A DNA stretch of 64,000 nucleotides from Ambrosia x helenae (taxonomy: Eukaryota; Streptophyta; Magnoliopsida; Asterales; Asteraceae): the NCBI GenBank assembly GCA_030844895.1, contig CM061225.1, forward strand, positions 104,794,688-104,858,687, given 5' to 3'. Position 1 is the first letter of the stretch; each line of letters opens with the position of its first letter. Positions 13,034 to 22,734 of the stretch are shown piece by piece. Below the pieces are notes generated by a model that worked only from the letters and a program-made list of their open reading frames with translations, searched no databases and was not told the DNA's origin. The position numbers and the translations under genes are program-made.

Positions 13034-13422
13034 GAGGGTGTTTGGGATAGAGTTTCAAAACAACTTATTGGTTTTTCCAAGAAGTCAATAAGTCAATAAG
13101 CTGTTTGTGTAACTCAAAAGCACCTTTTGTTTTGACTTTTGGCTTTTGGCTTTTAAGGGTGGAAAAATTGTTTTTGAAAGTTAGAAATACTGGCTTTTGG
13201 CTTTTGGAAAAAAATTACAAATTTACCACCCATACAACCAATATTCACAATAAGTTAAGCAAAACACTTAAAAACAACAATTTATTGACTTTTTGACGTT
13301 TCTCATCCGAAAAGTTAATCCAAACACCTTTTTTAAAACTCATTTTCAAAAAGTCATAAGTCAATAAACACTTTTGACTAAAAACACTTTTGCATTTCCA
13401 AACTCAATCCCAAACACACTCG
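13034..13422. mobile_element. MITE with GTGTTTGGGAT termini
   Basis: The left end GAGGGTGTTTGGGATAGAG mirrors the right end, whose complement reads GAGTGTGTTTGGGATTGAG. The interior carries mirrored TTTTGACTTTTGGCTTTT and AAAAGTCATAAGTCAAT text. The target duplication could not be fixed, so the superfamily is open. Confidence 0.6.
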
Positions 13423-13744
13423 AAAGCTTCTAGAAGCAGAGGTGTTGGGATGTTTAGTAGTAGAATAACTAATCAAGTAATCATTATCAAGATGATCATG
13501 ATCTTGCCCGTTTGGTAAAAATATCAAAAGTCTTACTACTCAAATAAGCAGTTTATGATATAAAAAAACCACTAGGAATTTTATAAGTCAAGTCATCATA
13601 GAAGACCATCAAACTAATCTAAGTAAATCATGTTGGTTGTCACAACCCGGTCATACAATCTAGTCGGTTCGATTTTATGTTTTTCAAAGGGGTTTGTTAA
13701 GTGTATAATCCTTCAATTTTTTTATATTATTTTGTTTTAATCTA

Positions 13745-13858
13745 AAAAGGGGTGGCGGCGCAGCTTGTTGCCCGTCTACCTTCTATTGTGATGTAAATTT
13801 CGTATTTTGTTTTAATGAATCTCTCTTCTTTAAAAAAAAAAAAAAAAAAAAAAAAATC
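13745..13858 (+). mobile_element. Truncated retroposed copy: 3' tail of an unidentified polyadenylated element
   Basis: GGGGTGGCGGCGCAGCTTG onward encodes the end ..GVAAQLVARLP.., followed by a short UTR and a long A tract (13833-13856). The same 3' end occurs at 50811-51112 and 51580-51760, each closed by A-rich sequence. This pattern fits 5'-truncated retroposition. Confidence 0.6.
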
Positions 13859-13859
13859 T

Positions 13860-14330
13860 AGAACGAGATTATGTAAGTCAAAAACCTCATTATTTGTCAC
13901 AAAATTTTCATCTAAAACGGGATAAGGTACACGTCTACCCTGGTTTTGATTGTATTATTACTTACTTTCGTAAGGTTAGTTTTTTGAAAAGAACGTAATC
14001 GATTTTAACCAACTATGAGAACTATATGCATGAAAACACTTATTGCTCTAAACATGACACATATGACGGTTATTTAACCATTTTATTTCTCTCTTCCTTT
14101 ACTCTTGAGCTACCTCGCTAGACATAAGGGTTTTTATGCGGTTTGTCAGAACCCGGTTTAAACCCGAACCGAGTCGTAAAGGTTAAATGGGGCTGTAATC
14201 CCATACTTTGAAACGGGGAATCGAAATCGATTTAAAACCTCAACCTGGACCACTGTTGAACCCAATTTGTCTGGGTTGAAATGGGGCTACAACCCCAATG
14301 TTGAAACCGGTTTTGACTTTTGTTAACTTT
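13860..14330. other. Spacer with AACCGGTTT-type repeats
   Basis: No gene. From 14147 to about 14610 the DNA is rich in AACCCGGTTTAAACC-like text, also found near 22115-22300 and 24400-24550. It looks like a degenerate inverted-repeat element into which the SINE at 14333 inserted. Confidence 0.4.
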
Positions 14331-14332
14331 TT

Positions 14333-14515
14333 TTTTATCGGCAGCTCAACGGGTTTCTCACCACGGGTATTGCGACGTGGCCTGAGTTCGAGACGGCGCC
14401 AAGACACTTTAACCGACTTTCCACACGAGGCCTGACCAGGGTAAACCTGAGGCAGCTGGGAATCGAACTCATGACCTCTACGAGAATGGAAATCACTTTT
14501 GGTGTAAACCCACCC
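14333..14515 (-). mobile_element. tRNA-derived SINE, minus orientation
   Basis: On the minus strand a GGTCATGAGTTCGATTCCC segment (B-box-like) leads into a body ending GAGCTGCCGATAAAAAAAAA. It is a relative of the SINEs at 27073 and 32407 but more divergent. Confidence 0.6.
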
Positions 14516-14682
14516 CACCTCAAATCAGCTGAAACCAGCTAAGCTGTTAACTAAACCCAGAAAAACCTTCAATCCAAACCGGTTTGAAAAAAAACCGGTT
14601 TATGCAACTCAAACACGGTTAGCAACTTAACAATAACATAACAGCCAATCATATATAAAAAATTCCTGGCTCTAGATGGTGC

Positions 14683-14688
14683 CACGTG
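14683..14688 (+). promoter_or_regulatory. G-box CACGTG upstream of HHL1
   Basis: CACGTG lies 110 bp before the HHL1 start codon. An AGCCAATC CCAAT-like element (14642) and TATATAAA (14652) are close by. G-boxes often mediate light regulation of chloroplast genes; its use here is inferred. Confidence 0.4.
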
Positions 14689-14797
14689 TATAATATTAAT
14701 TTATTTTAATATATTTGGTCATAAAAATTTCCATGATAATGGATAAGAACAATCAATCAATCCTTCATACAAGATAGCTCTAACAGCAGCAACAACA

Positions 14798-17700
14798 ATG
14801 GAGGTCTGTATGTCTCTGAAATCACACACGATCCTTCCAATCAACTCCAAAACTCTAAGAACAGCCGATGATTCTATCAGACACTCCTTTTGTTCATCAC
14901 AAACTCAAAGAAAACAACAGAAGCAGCAGAATTGGAAGAGATTAATGGTGGTTGAAGCAAAAGGTAAACGAGGAGGTGGAGGCATGCAATCACGTCAGTT
15001 TCAACGACCCATGCCTGCTATGCCTAAAATTGAAGACGATGGAAACCCAAGATTCGTCATTTTCATTCGTATGGCCAATGTTAGTGTTATTATTCTCTCT
15101 CTCTCTGTAACTCATTGTATATTCCGTTCGGTTATGAATTTTATTTTGGGAATATTTTATAGAATGGTAATCAACTTTTACTGGTGTTCCAATTAGATCA
15201 TTCATAAAAATATTTGTTCCAATTAAGTCATTAAAGTTTATTTTATGTTCTAATCCTATATAGTTCACCTGAATAGCAGGGATAATATCTATAATTGGAA
15301 CATTAAAGTAAACTTTAGTGACCTGATTAGAACATTAAAGTAAAGTTGACTTATCTAACTGGGAAAAAAAGTTTTATAAAAATTGTGAATATTTAAAAAA
15401 TTGCGAAAATTTTAAAAATGTTTATATTTGTATTTTTTTAATTAATATTTTTAGACAATTTTAAAAAATTTCGCATTTTTTTTAAATTTTTTCGTTAGTT
15501 TTTTACTTTTTTTATAATTTGACATATCTTTCATAATTATTTAAAATTTTTCTTCATAATTTTTTGTATTTTCATATTTTTTTGGTAATTTTAAAAATAT
15601 ATTTTCCAATTTTTTAATCCATGTTATTGATAATCCAAGTCAACATTTAAAAGAAAATAACCAAATAAAAGTCATATGAATTGATGACCTTCTTAATAGG
15701 TAAATAGGTAAATTATCTATGATTAGAACACTAAAATAACTTTAATTACCTAATTAGAACAAGTTTTTTTATGAGTGACTTGATTAGAACACTGCTAAAA
15801 CTAGGTTACTATTTCACAAAGTTACCCCTTTTATTTTTCGGTTAAGAACTTATCTTATTCAGTTCGGTTTGGTTAAGAGCTTATCTTATCCAGTTAAGAA
15901 GTTATATTATTCAGTTTGGTTCAGTTAACATGTTATATTATTCGGTTTGGTTCGGTTCAGTTATAAACTTATATTTTTTGGTTTGGTTTGGTTCGGTTAA
16001 GAACTTAAGTAGCGTTCGTTTCAAAGGAATGGAATGAAATTCGGATGGAATTGGAATGTATATTCGACTTCTTATATTGTTTGTTGCAACAAAAGAAGGA
16101 ATTGTAATTGAACAACAACATATGGAAGGGATTTCACGTTCAATTCCATCAAGACTTCGTTCTATTTTATGAAACGAACACGTCAAAATTCCAAGACAAA
16201 CTATGGTTCTCGCGCGAATTTCAATTCCAATTCCTTTGCAATCCATTAAAAAGAACGCTACATACGTAGCGTCCGTTTCAAAGGAATGGAATGGAATGGA
16301 ATTTGGATGGAATTGGAATGTATATTCGACTTGTTATATTGTTTGTTACAACAAAAGAAGAAATTGTAATTGAACAACAACATACGGAAAGGAATCCACA
16401 TTTTCAATTCCATTGAGATTTCATTCTAGTTTATCAAACGAACACATCTGAATTCCAAATCAAGTTATAGTTCTCACGCGAATCCCAAATCTAATTCCAT
16501 TGCAATCCATGAAACGAACGCTACCTAAGTATTCAGTTTGGTTCGATTAAGCACTTATATTTTTCGGTTTGGTACTTTGGTTAATATTTTTCGGTTTGGT
16601 ACTTTGGTTAATAACTTGTCATATCGGGTTCGGGTTTTGGTTATGAAAGATTTAAATTTATTTAAATTTATAATCAAACTTACCACATTCAATATTTAGT
16701 TCGTTCCGTTATCCAACAAACTATAAAATTTAGTTCATCATATGCCAAATCAACCAACTACAATTGGTGGCAGGTAAACGGACAACAAGCTACGCTGCAA
16801 CCTCTTTTAAATAGTAAAACCGATCCTACTAACGACTAGACAAAGCTATAAGTCTAAAGGGTTGAGGAATTACTATTCCGTTACGAACTTATTTTATTTG
16901 GTTTGGTTTTCGGTTAAGACCGAATAAATTTAAAAAACCTAATAATCCGAAAACCGAACGCATGAACACCCCTAGCTCTGAAAACTGAGAGAGGAGATCA
17001 ATCTATATGTTAGTTGTCTTTAACATACTTGAATTCCACATTTGAATGAGATGCTTCATGATAGTTTTATGTTATAGTGTTAAAGATATGGAGTTTATTA
17101 TATTATGCAGGTTTATCTGTGGTACCCTGTGAGTATAGTAGCAGGTGGCACAACAGCAAAAATTATGCTTGCAGCCAAAGATAATTTTCTTGGCAAATAT
17201 ATATACAAGGACACACTTGCTAGAAATCTTGCTGCAGTTATTTACAAAGTAAGTTTTATATCTCCAACTTGATTTTATCAACATAATTATGTTCAAACAA
17301 GGTTAATAACTTGGTATCCATGTATCTTAATCATAGTTGTTAAGATGGACACACTAGCCATCGCTTCTCACGCCTAGGCCCATTTTTTAGGCGAGGTGAG
17401 GCAATTGTGCTTTAAGTCGAGGCAATTGCGCTTTAATTCTCCGGGTGATCGTTTAGGCGCAGATTCCGGCGGGATTCCCAAATTCCAAAAAGTTACTAGC
17501 CAAATTCTCTAAATTATGGCTAAACTCCAGCCAAATGTCTACTTTTATCTAAAGAAAACTATTTTTATACATTAATATTTAAAAAAAATATACTAATTAA
17601 ATGATATTAGGTGTTATACAATAGCTTTTGTTTATTTTATTCGAAGAATAGCTTTATTTTTATAATACATAATAAATTTTCATTCATTTTCTTTGGTCGC

Positions 17701-20332
17701 TTTTTTTTATCTCAGGCCCTCGCCTTTTTTCCGCCTTGCGCCTAGGCCACACGCAAGGCCTATGCGCCTTGAGTGCGCCTTTGATAACTATGATCTTAAT
17801 TAAGATAATATGATTCTGGAGAAGTTTTATTACATTAAAACGTAACCAACTTTCACATTTTTGTCCGATGGGATGACCTATATTTTTACGATTTGTTGCA
17901 AGAAACTTATATTTTCTTACTATTTGATGCAATTAACAGTTAAAACCGGAAATAATGTAACTGCACTGGTTTTATTCGTTTTGAATAAGCTGGCGTGGCC
18001 ACGTTTTCTAGTTATAGCAAATGATAAAGACGTGGAAATTTTTGATGTAATGAACCGTAAAACGTTGATAATTTGATATCAACGAATTTGATGTAACCAT
18101 TGAATAACCAGTTTAGAGGGTAAAATCGCCCATCTACATTATATACAGGCAATATGATAACTAACCACAGGTATTGAGTCATATTCTAACATTATCATTC
18201 TTGCTGCTTGATCAAACATACGGCCACGGCCACACGGGACACAATATGTAGTTGAGGCCACATTATGGTAGAGTTGTCTAACCAAGATCTTACTAGCATC
18301 ACCAATTCTTTGGGTGCAAAAAATGCAGAAAAAGAACTCGGATGAAAAATAAAAAAATTATTTGGGTATATGTCCAACCAAGCCTTTTGTCCCAATGATA
18401 AATACTCTGTATACCATTCATTGATATCCGCTATCTATCCATGGGCGGAACTAGAATGCGGTTTGTTGACCCTTTGACCTACCGCAATTCTATCAAGGGA
18501 AAATTGCCAAAATAAACGATTGACCAAGCATAATTGCCAAAATAAACATTTGATGCGTCTAAACATTAGGGACGAAACACTCTTTGCGTCTATCAATCAG
18601 ATCGTGTAAAGCCTTCAGACGCTTTAATTTTTAAGGTTCCTGCGTCTAAACTTTAGACGCGACTCGCGAGGCTGTTGTTTAGACGCAAAAGGGCTAACCT
18701 GTTTTTTAGACGCGAAGAACTTTAAGGGGCTAAACATTGCGTCTAAATAACAGCCTCGCGTCTAAAGTTTAGATGCAGGGACCTTAAAAATTAATGCGTC
18801 TGAAGGCTTTACACGTGTAATCAACTGATTGGTAGACGCAAAAGAGTGTCTCGTCCCTAATGCTTAGATGCATCAAATATTTATTTCGGCAATTATGCTT
18901 GGTCAAATGTTTATTTTGGCAATTATCCCTTCTATTAATAGTGTAACGTTCGTCACCCATCATGGATTGCTCATAGTCAAACATGCTTAAGTAGTTAACT
19001 GTGGAGTTCTCTCGTTTACAGTCTATACATTCAAAATGTGTTGGTTGTGTTTGAGGTTGAGTTATTTTTTATGGCCCAGTATCTCACGATGTGGGATTGG
19101 CCTAGGGTGTCACAAACAGGGTATCCAGCGCGTTGTTTTCTTGTAGTCTGGCCCCAAAAATTACTTTGTGACCCAAACAATAGTAACGATATGACGATAT
19201 CAATATTTGTTTATAAGACCTCTATTTATTTATTTTCTTGTGTGTGTCATTCCTAAGGACGAGAAGCAAGTCCAAAAGACAGCAATTCGACAACATCGTG
19301 TGCTGCGGACAGCTACAGAGTTCCGATATGGCTACAAAGTTGTGGTACATTCTTCTTAAGCACTTGTAGAGATAGAACTAAAACTGTAACAACCCGTCGA
19401 GTATGCTTAAAAACATATCAGATGTTATTATCAGTTTACAAAATTGTCATTTTAATTCTCCTGTGGATTGATTATGCAGGAAGGTACCAACATAAGAGCA
19501 GCACTTGCAAGCAGCGATGTAGTCGAGGTACTTATGATTATATGTCACCAAATTTTCTAAGCAACATTTGTTTACCGGTCTAAGAGTTCAAAATCTGATC
19601 TTTTTTTAAGCTCCCAACCCAAGCCGAGCTGAAAACAGTGCTTGACAAAGTCGTTGATTTCTTCGGTGATGCCAAAGAGTCATTCGGGAAATTGACTGAT
19701 CTAAACTCAACATCCGACACCGAGTCTGAGTCTCAGGAAAACGCCAGTGACAAACCCAAGTGAGTTTTGTATTTATGACTATATTTAACCAACTTTGAAT
19801 AAAAAGATTTAGTATACTGTATGCATTAACTTTTATACGCCCCACTTACGGTGTGCGCATATAATGTATATATGTGTGGCCCTTGGGGCAAAAGTAAAGT
19901 TGCACTAGTTTTAACGTTATTTTACTAATTTCGTGAAAATAACGTTAAAAACGACGGACGGTTAATCATGCATCATGTGGTGGCGTGGATAGCCAAAAGA
20001 CAAAGGGGTACATGCACCGATCGGGTTTGTCCCGATTGCTAAGTGTTCTGTGCCTTATGTCCAAGGCTTGATACCAAACCACATCGAGCTGGGGGTCTCA
20101 CTGGAAGCAGTCTCTCTATTCTTAGGGGTAGAGGTAAGGCTGTCTACATCTTAGCCTCCTCAGACCCTACCTTAGCTTTGCTATAGGTGGGATTAACTGA
20201 GTATGATGATGATGATGATGATGATATGCATTAACTTTGACCTGTTTGATTCAAACTACTTTGACAAGTAAATGGTCAAAATCTTGTGTTTCTAACCACC
20301 GCTCGGAACCCATTGACAGGGTCAAAAGCTGA
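14798..20332 (+). CDS. HHL1: HHL1-like chloroplast photosystem II protection protein
   Basis: Six exons give 238 aa with frame preserved: 14798-15079, 17111-17248, 19258-19344, 19480-19527, 19611-19759 and 20320-20332, all GT-AG. Residues 1-50 (MEVCMSLKSHTILPINSKTL..., Ser/Thr/Gln-rich) look like a chloroplast transit peptide. Next come VVEAKGKRGGGG, PMPKIEDDGNPRFVIFIRMA, a hydrophobic stretch VYLWYPVSIVAGGTTAKIM (probable membrane segment), QKTAIRQHRVLRTATEFRYG and an acidic Ser/Glu-rich tail. This matches plant HHL1 (Arabidopsis product about 230 aa), a thylakoid protein reported to act with LQY1 in photosystem II repair under high light. The last coding exon is only 13 nt. If the last intron were retained, translation would stop at once (TGA at 19761), changing only the final three residues. 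Introns hold several MITEs. Confidence 0.85.
15180..15797. mobile_element. Long-inverted-repeat element in HHL1 intron 1
   Basis: The left arm GGTGTTCCAATTAGATCATT and the right end (GTGACTTGATTAGAACAC) are diverged inverted repeats. They extend through CATAAAAA and TTGTTCYAATTA blocks for about 80 bp. The AT-rich middle has no coding frame. It is probably a MULE-type or foldback element; target duplication not resolved. Confidence 0.55.
15838..16640. repeat. GGTTCGGTTAAGAACTTAT repeat block split by two tandem MITEs
   Basis: Short units resembling TTCGGTTTGGTTAAGAACTT recur at 15838-16008 and again at 16525-16640. Between them lie two adjacent elements, 16009-16262 and 16268-16524. Each starts GTAGCGTYCGTTTCAAAGG and ends AACGCTAC, with about 80 percent similarity to each other by eye. 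The arrangement suggests nested insertions. Confidence 0.6.
17332..17792. mobile_element. hAT-like MITE, 461 bp, CATAGTTRTYAA type, in HHL1 intron 2
   Basis: Ends CATAGTTGTTAAG and TTTGATAACTATG are imperfect inverted repeats. They are flanked by a perfect 8 bp duplication ATCTTAAT (17324-17331 and 17793-17800). GC-rich CGCCTAGGCC blocks lie next to each end. Confidence 0.85.
18497..18929. mobile_element. MULE-like foldback element, 433 bp, in HHL1 intron 2
   Basis: Ends GGGAAAATTGCCAAAATAAA and its near-complement (GGGATAATTGCCAAAATAAA on the other strand) open arms of about 190 bp containing repeated GCGTCTAAA motifs. The flanks TTCTATCAA and TTCTATTAA form a 9 bp duplication with one mismatch, as expected for Mutator-like elements. 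A transcript of the intron could form a long hairpin. Confidence 0.8.
19834..20224 (+). mobile_element. TS-like SINE with ATG-repeat tail, in HHL1 intron 5
   Basis: Flanked by a perfect 14 bp duplication TATGCATTAACTTT (19820-19833 and 20225-20238). The 3' part (GGTAGAGGTAAGGCTGTCTA, then CCTCAGACCCTACC, GGGATTAACTGAGT) ends in an (ATG)n tract, a layout known from plant TS/Au-type SINEs. The 5' part has mirrored TTTTAACGTTATTTT and AAAATAACGTTAAAA. A second copy lies at 27438-27814. Confidence 0.85.
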
Positions 20333-20728
20333 ATGTCAAGGCGAAAGAAGGATACGTGGATTCACTGTACCAGGTTACATACAAGTTACAAAAGCAGGTT
20401 TCACACCCGAAATTTTTCTGCATATTTTCACTTTAAATCTGTGTGCAGTAGACCAACGCTTGCTATTTATTGTCAATAGTACATAATCGCTGTTAATCGT
20501 TATGCCCCTTTAAACATTGAATGGTTATTTGTTTCATAAAACCAAGTACAGACACAATGAGGAACTGCATGCACAACTAACCTGGATTAGCTTTTATCAA
20601 CTGTTAAACAATTAGCCACTAACATGCATGCAAAACTAACATGTTTAGCAACTGTTTTATTGCTGCCGAAAAGGGGAAACTTTAACGCCCCAAACGTTGT
20701 GACGCACAGTCACCTTTATTCTTTTTTA

Positions 20729-22731
20729 TTAACCGTGAGAACCTGTTACCGGAAGTAAAATGCATCTTCTGTTGTGCACCATCATTCTTGAGGTCCATGA
20801 GTCTTGTTTTTTAGTTGGCACAAGTTTAAAAGCTGTCTTTTTTTTCCTAATAGCCAACCCGAAAACCTCTTCCAAATCAACATCACTAGGCCTGATCCCA
20901 CTTGGGAGTTCCCAGTCGAAATGGTACAATAACCGAGCCAAAGCTAGCTGGACTGTAGCCAATCCAAATGCAGTACCGGGACACCCTCGTCTCCCGCTTC
21001 CAAACCTTGGTTTTAAAATGCGCGCATGATGCGTGATGCGACCGTTGCGATGAATATTGCGCATCAGGTGGAGCGATGCGAGCAGATTACGTAATGCGCT
21101 GGTGATGCGGTGATGCGCAATATGCGTTCTGATGCGTGCAACACGAAAAATGAAGGGATTTTTTTTATTTTCATGCCGCTGTAAAGCATAAAAATGATAT
21201 ATCAACTAAAAAGTTGCCTTGAAACATGAAGCTTTTTAAAAAGTTGTCTTGAAACTTGGAGTTTTTTAGTTATGTTTGGAGTAACGGTACACCTTTTCTG
21301 ATTATTATTTTTTTTCTTGTTCTATGTGTCATATAGAGAACTTTGCAGATACAGAACTTTTTTTTTCAGAGTTTTTTTACTTAATCTTACCTTTTAACTT
21401 GTTTTTATTTCTTTTATTTTTCATTTTTTAGGTTTCTTTACTTGTTTTCTTTGATTATTATAGAGTTATAGAGCTTAATTGGTGAAGCATTAAGTTTTTT
21501 TTTTTTTTTTTTTTTGTATTCTTTTAATATGTTTTATGTTTTAAATATGATTTATAAGTATGTTTTTGTGTTTGAGTAATAAAAATACAAGAATTATTAT
21601 GTATAATTATTTTTTTAGTATTTTAATAACAACCACATTAAATACATGATGCGCGAGCATCACGCATCGGGTTTTTGGACCAAAACGCATCGGAGCGCAT
21701 CACGCATTTTAAAACCAAGTTCCAAACGGTAAAACCCGGAAATCTTGACCCTTAAAGTCAATATCATTCCCCACAAACCTCTCAGGGTCAAACACCAAAG
21801 GATCTTCCCACGAGTCTGGGTCACGTCCTATCGCATATGTATTGATCATAACTCGTGTTTTTTCTGGCACGTCGTAGCCGTTTAAGGTGCATCTTTGCAT
21901 CGACTCTGGGAACGAGAAGCGGAGCTGCAGGGTGTAACCGCATAGTTTCCTTGATTACACATATTAAATAATGTAAATTGTGCTTTCTTCATTACTTTTG
22001 GGTGTAATATTAGTTCTGTCATTGTCCATTCTAAAGTTGTTGATGTTGAGTCTGATCCTGCTACAAACATGTCCTGTATAAACACTGTTGCATACTTGCA
22101 TCAGCTACTAACTAGTCCAACAACTAAACCGGTTCGACTGACATGTGTCAAAAACCGGCTGGTCTAACCAGTGCTGGTTTGGCCCATGTCAACCGAACTG
22201 GTTTTAACAAAATAGGTTATAGGTAAAAAGATAAAATGCATACCAAAATAATTGCTTAAGATTGTCAAACCGGCTGGTCTAACCAGTACTGTTTGGAACG
22301 AGTTGACTCGTTTTGGACTCAGTAACTCGTTGACACGTATTTTCCTGGCTTGACGTCAATACGGGCCATATTTCGAAAACGTGACGTCCGAGCTACCAAA
22401 CGATAGGATTTCAGCCGAAGCGAGTTGGGGCGGTTTGCGAAAATGTGATCATGGGTTTTGAGCACGCGTTTAGCGAGTTGGGCCGATGATACGACGATAG
22501 TTGGGACTTGGCCGAGTCGAAGGTGGAAAATGGGACCGAATTGGTTGGCAAGACGGGTGAGTGATTGGTGGGGCTTATCGGTTAGGAGGTGGAGGTGGCC
22601 GATGACGGGGAGTTTGGGTGGCGACGGTGGGAGATGGATGGCCTGAGTCGATGGTTTTCGGTTTCGAAACAAGTAGGCAATGGTAGCAACGGATAGAAGG
22701 GACAGACAGAGAACTGCAAGGTAAAATCATC
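20729..22731 (-). pseudogene. CYP71-clan cytochrome P450 pseudogene
   Basis: Minus-strand relic of an A-type P450 monooxygenase. In order, it has a hydrophobic anchor and proline hinge (LPPSPPKLPVIGHLHLL, near 22600). Then comes VSSAQLAKRVLKTHDHIFAN, followed by a frameshift at the NRP codons and a TGA where the family has Trp in GPYWRQ (near 22345). A large deletion removes the segment before the I-helix. The I-helix VAGSDSTSTTLEWTM lies at about 22050. A second shift precedes the K-helix (KETMRLHP, near 21935), and DPERFVGND is near 21760. The haem loop FGSGRRGCPG is split by the element 21006-21719; it resumes at 21005 and the reading ends AFKLVPTKK. Deletions and intron loss make length comparison meaningless. 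No function remains. Confidence 0.9.
21006..21719. mobile_element. hAT-like element, 714 bp, inside P450 haem motif
   Basis: Perfect 17 bp inverted ends CTTGGTTTTAAAATGCG and CGCATTTTAAAACCAAG are flanked by a perfect 8 bp duplication TTCCAAAC (20998-21005 and 21720-21727). Subterminal GATGCGTGATGCG blocks occur on both sides with an AT-rich middle. No transposase is present. It is the largest of the CTTGGTTT group. Confidence 0.92.
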
Positions 22732-22734
22732 CAT

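Noticed and set aside
20333..20486. Extension of HHL1 beyond the exon 6 stop
   Set aside because: The frame entered from exon 5 meets TGA at 20330-20332; the downstream open stretch has no family support and is better read as 3' UTR.
22319..22672. Independent 117-codon gene
   Set aside because: It is the frameshifted N-terminal part of the P450 pseudogene, and its nominal first codon is TTG.
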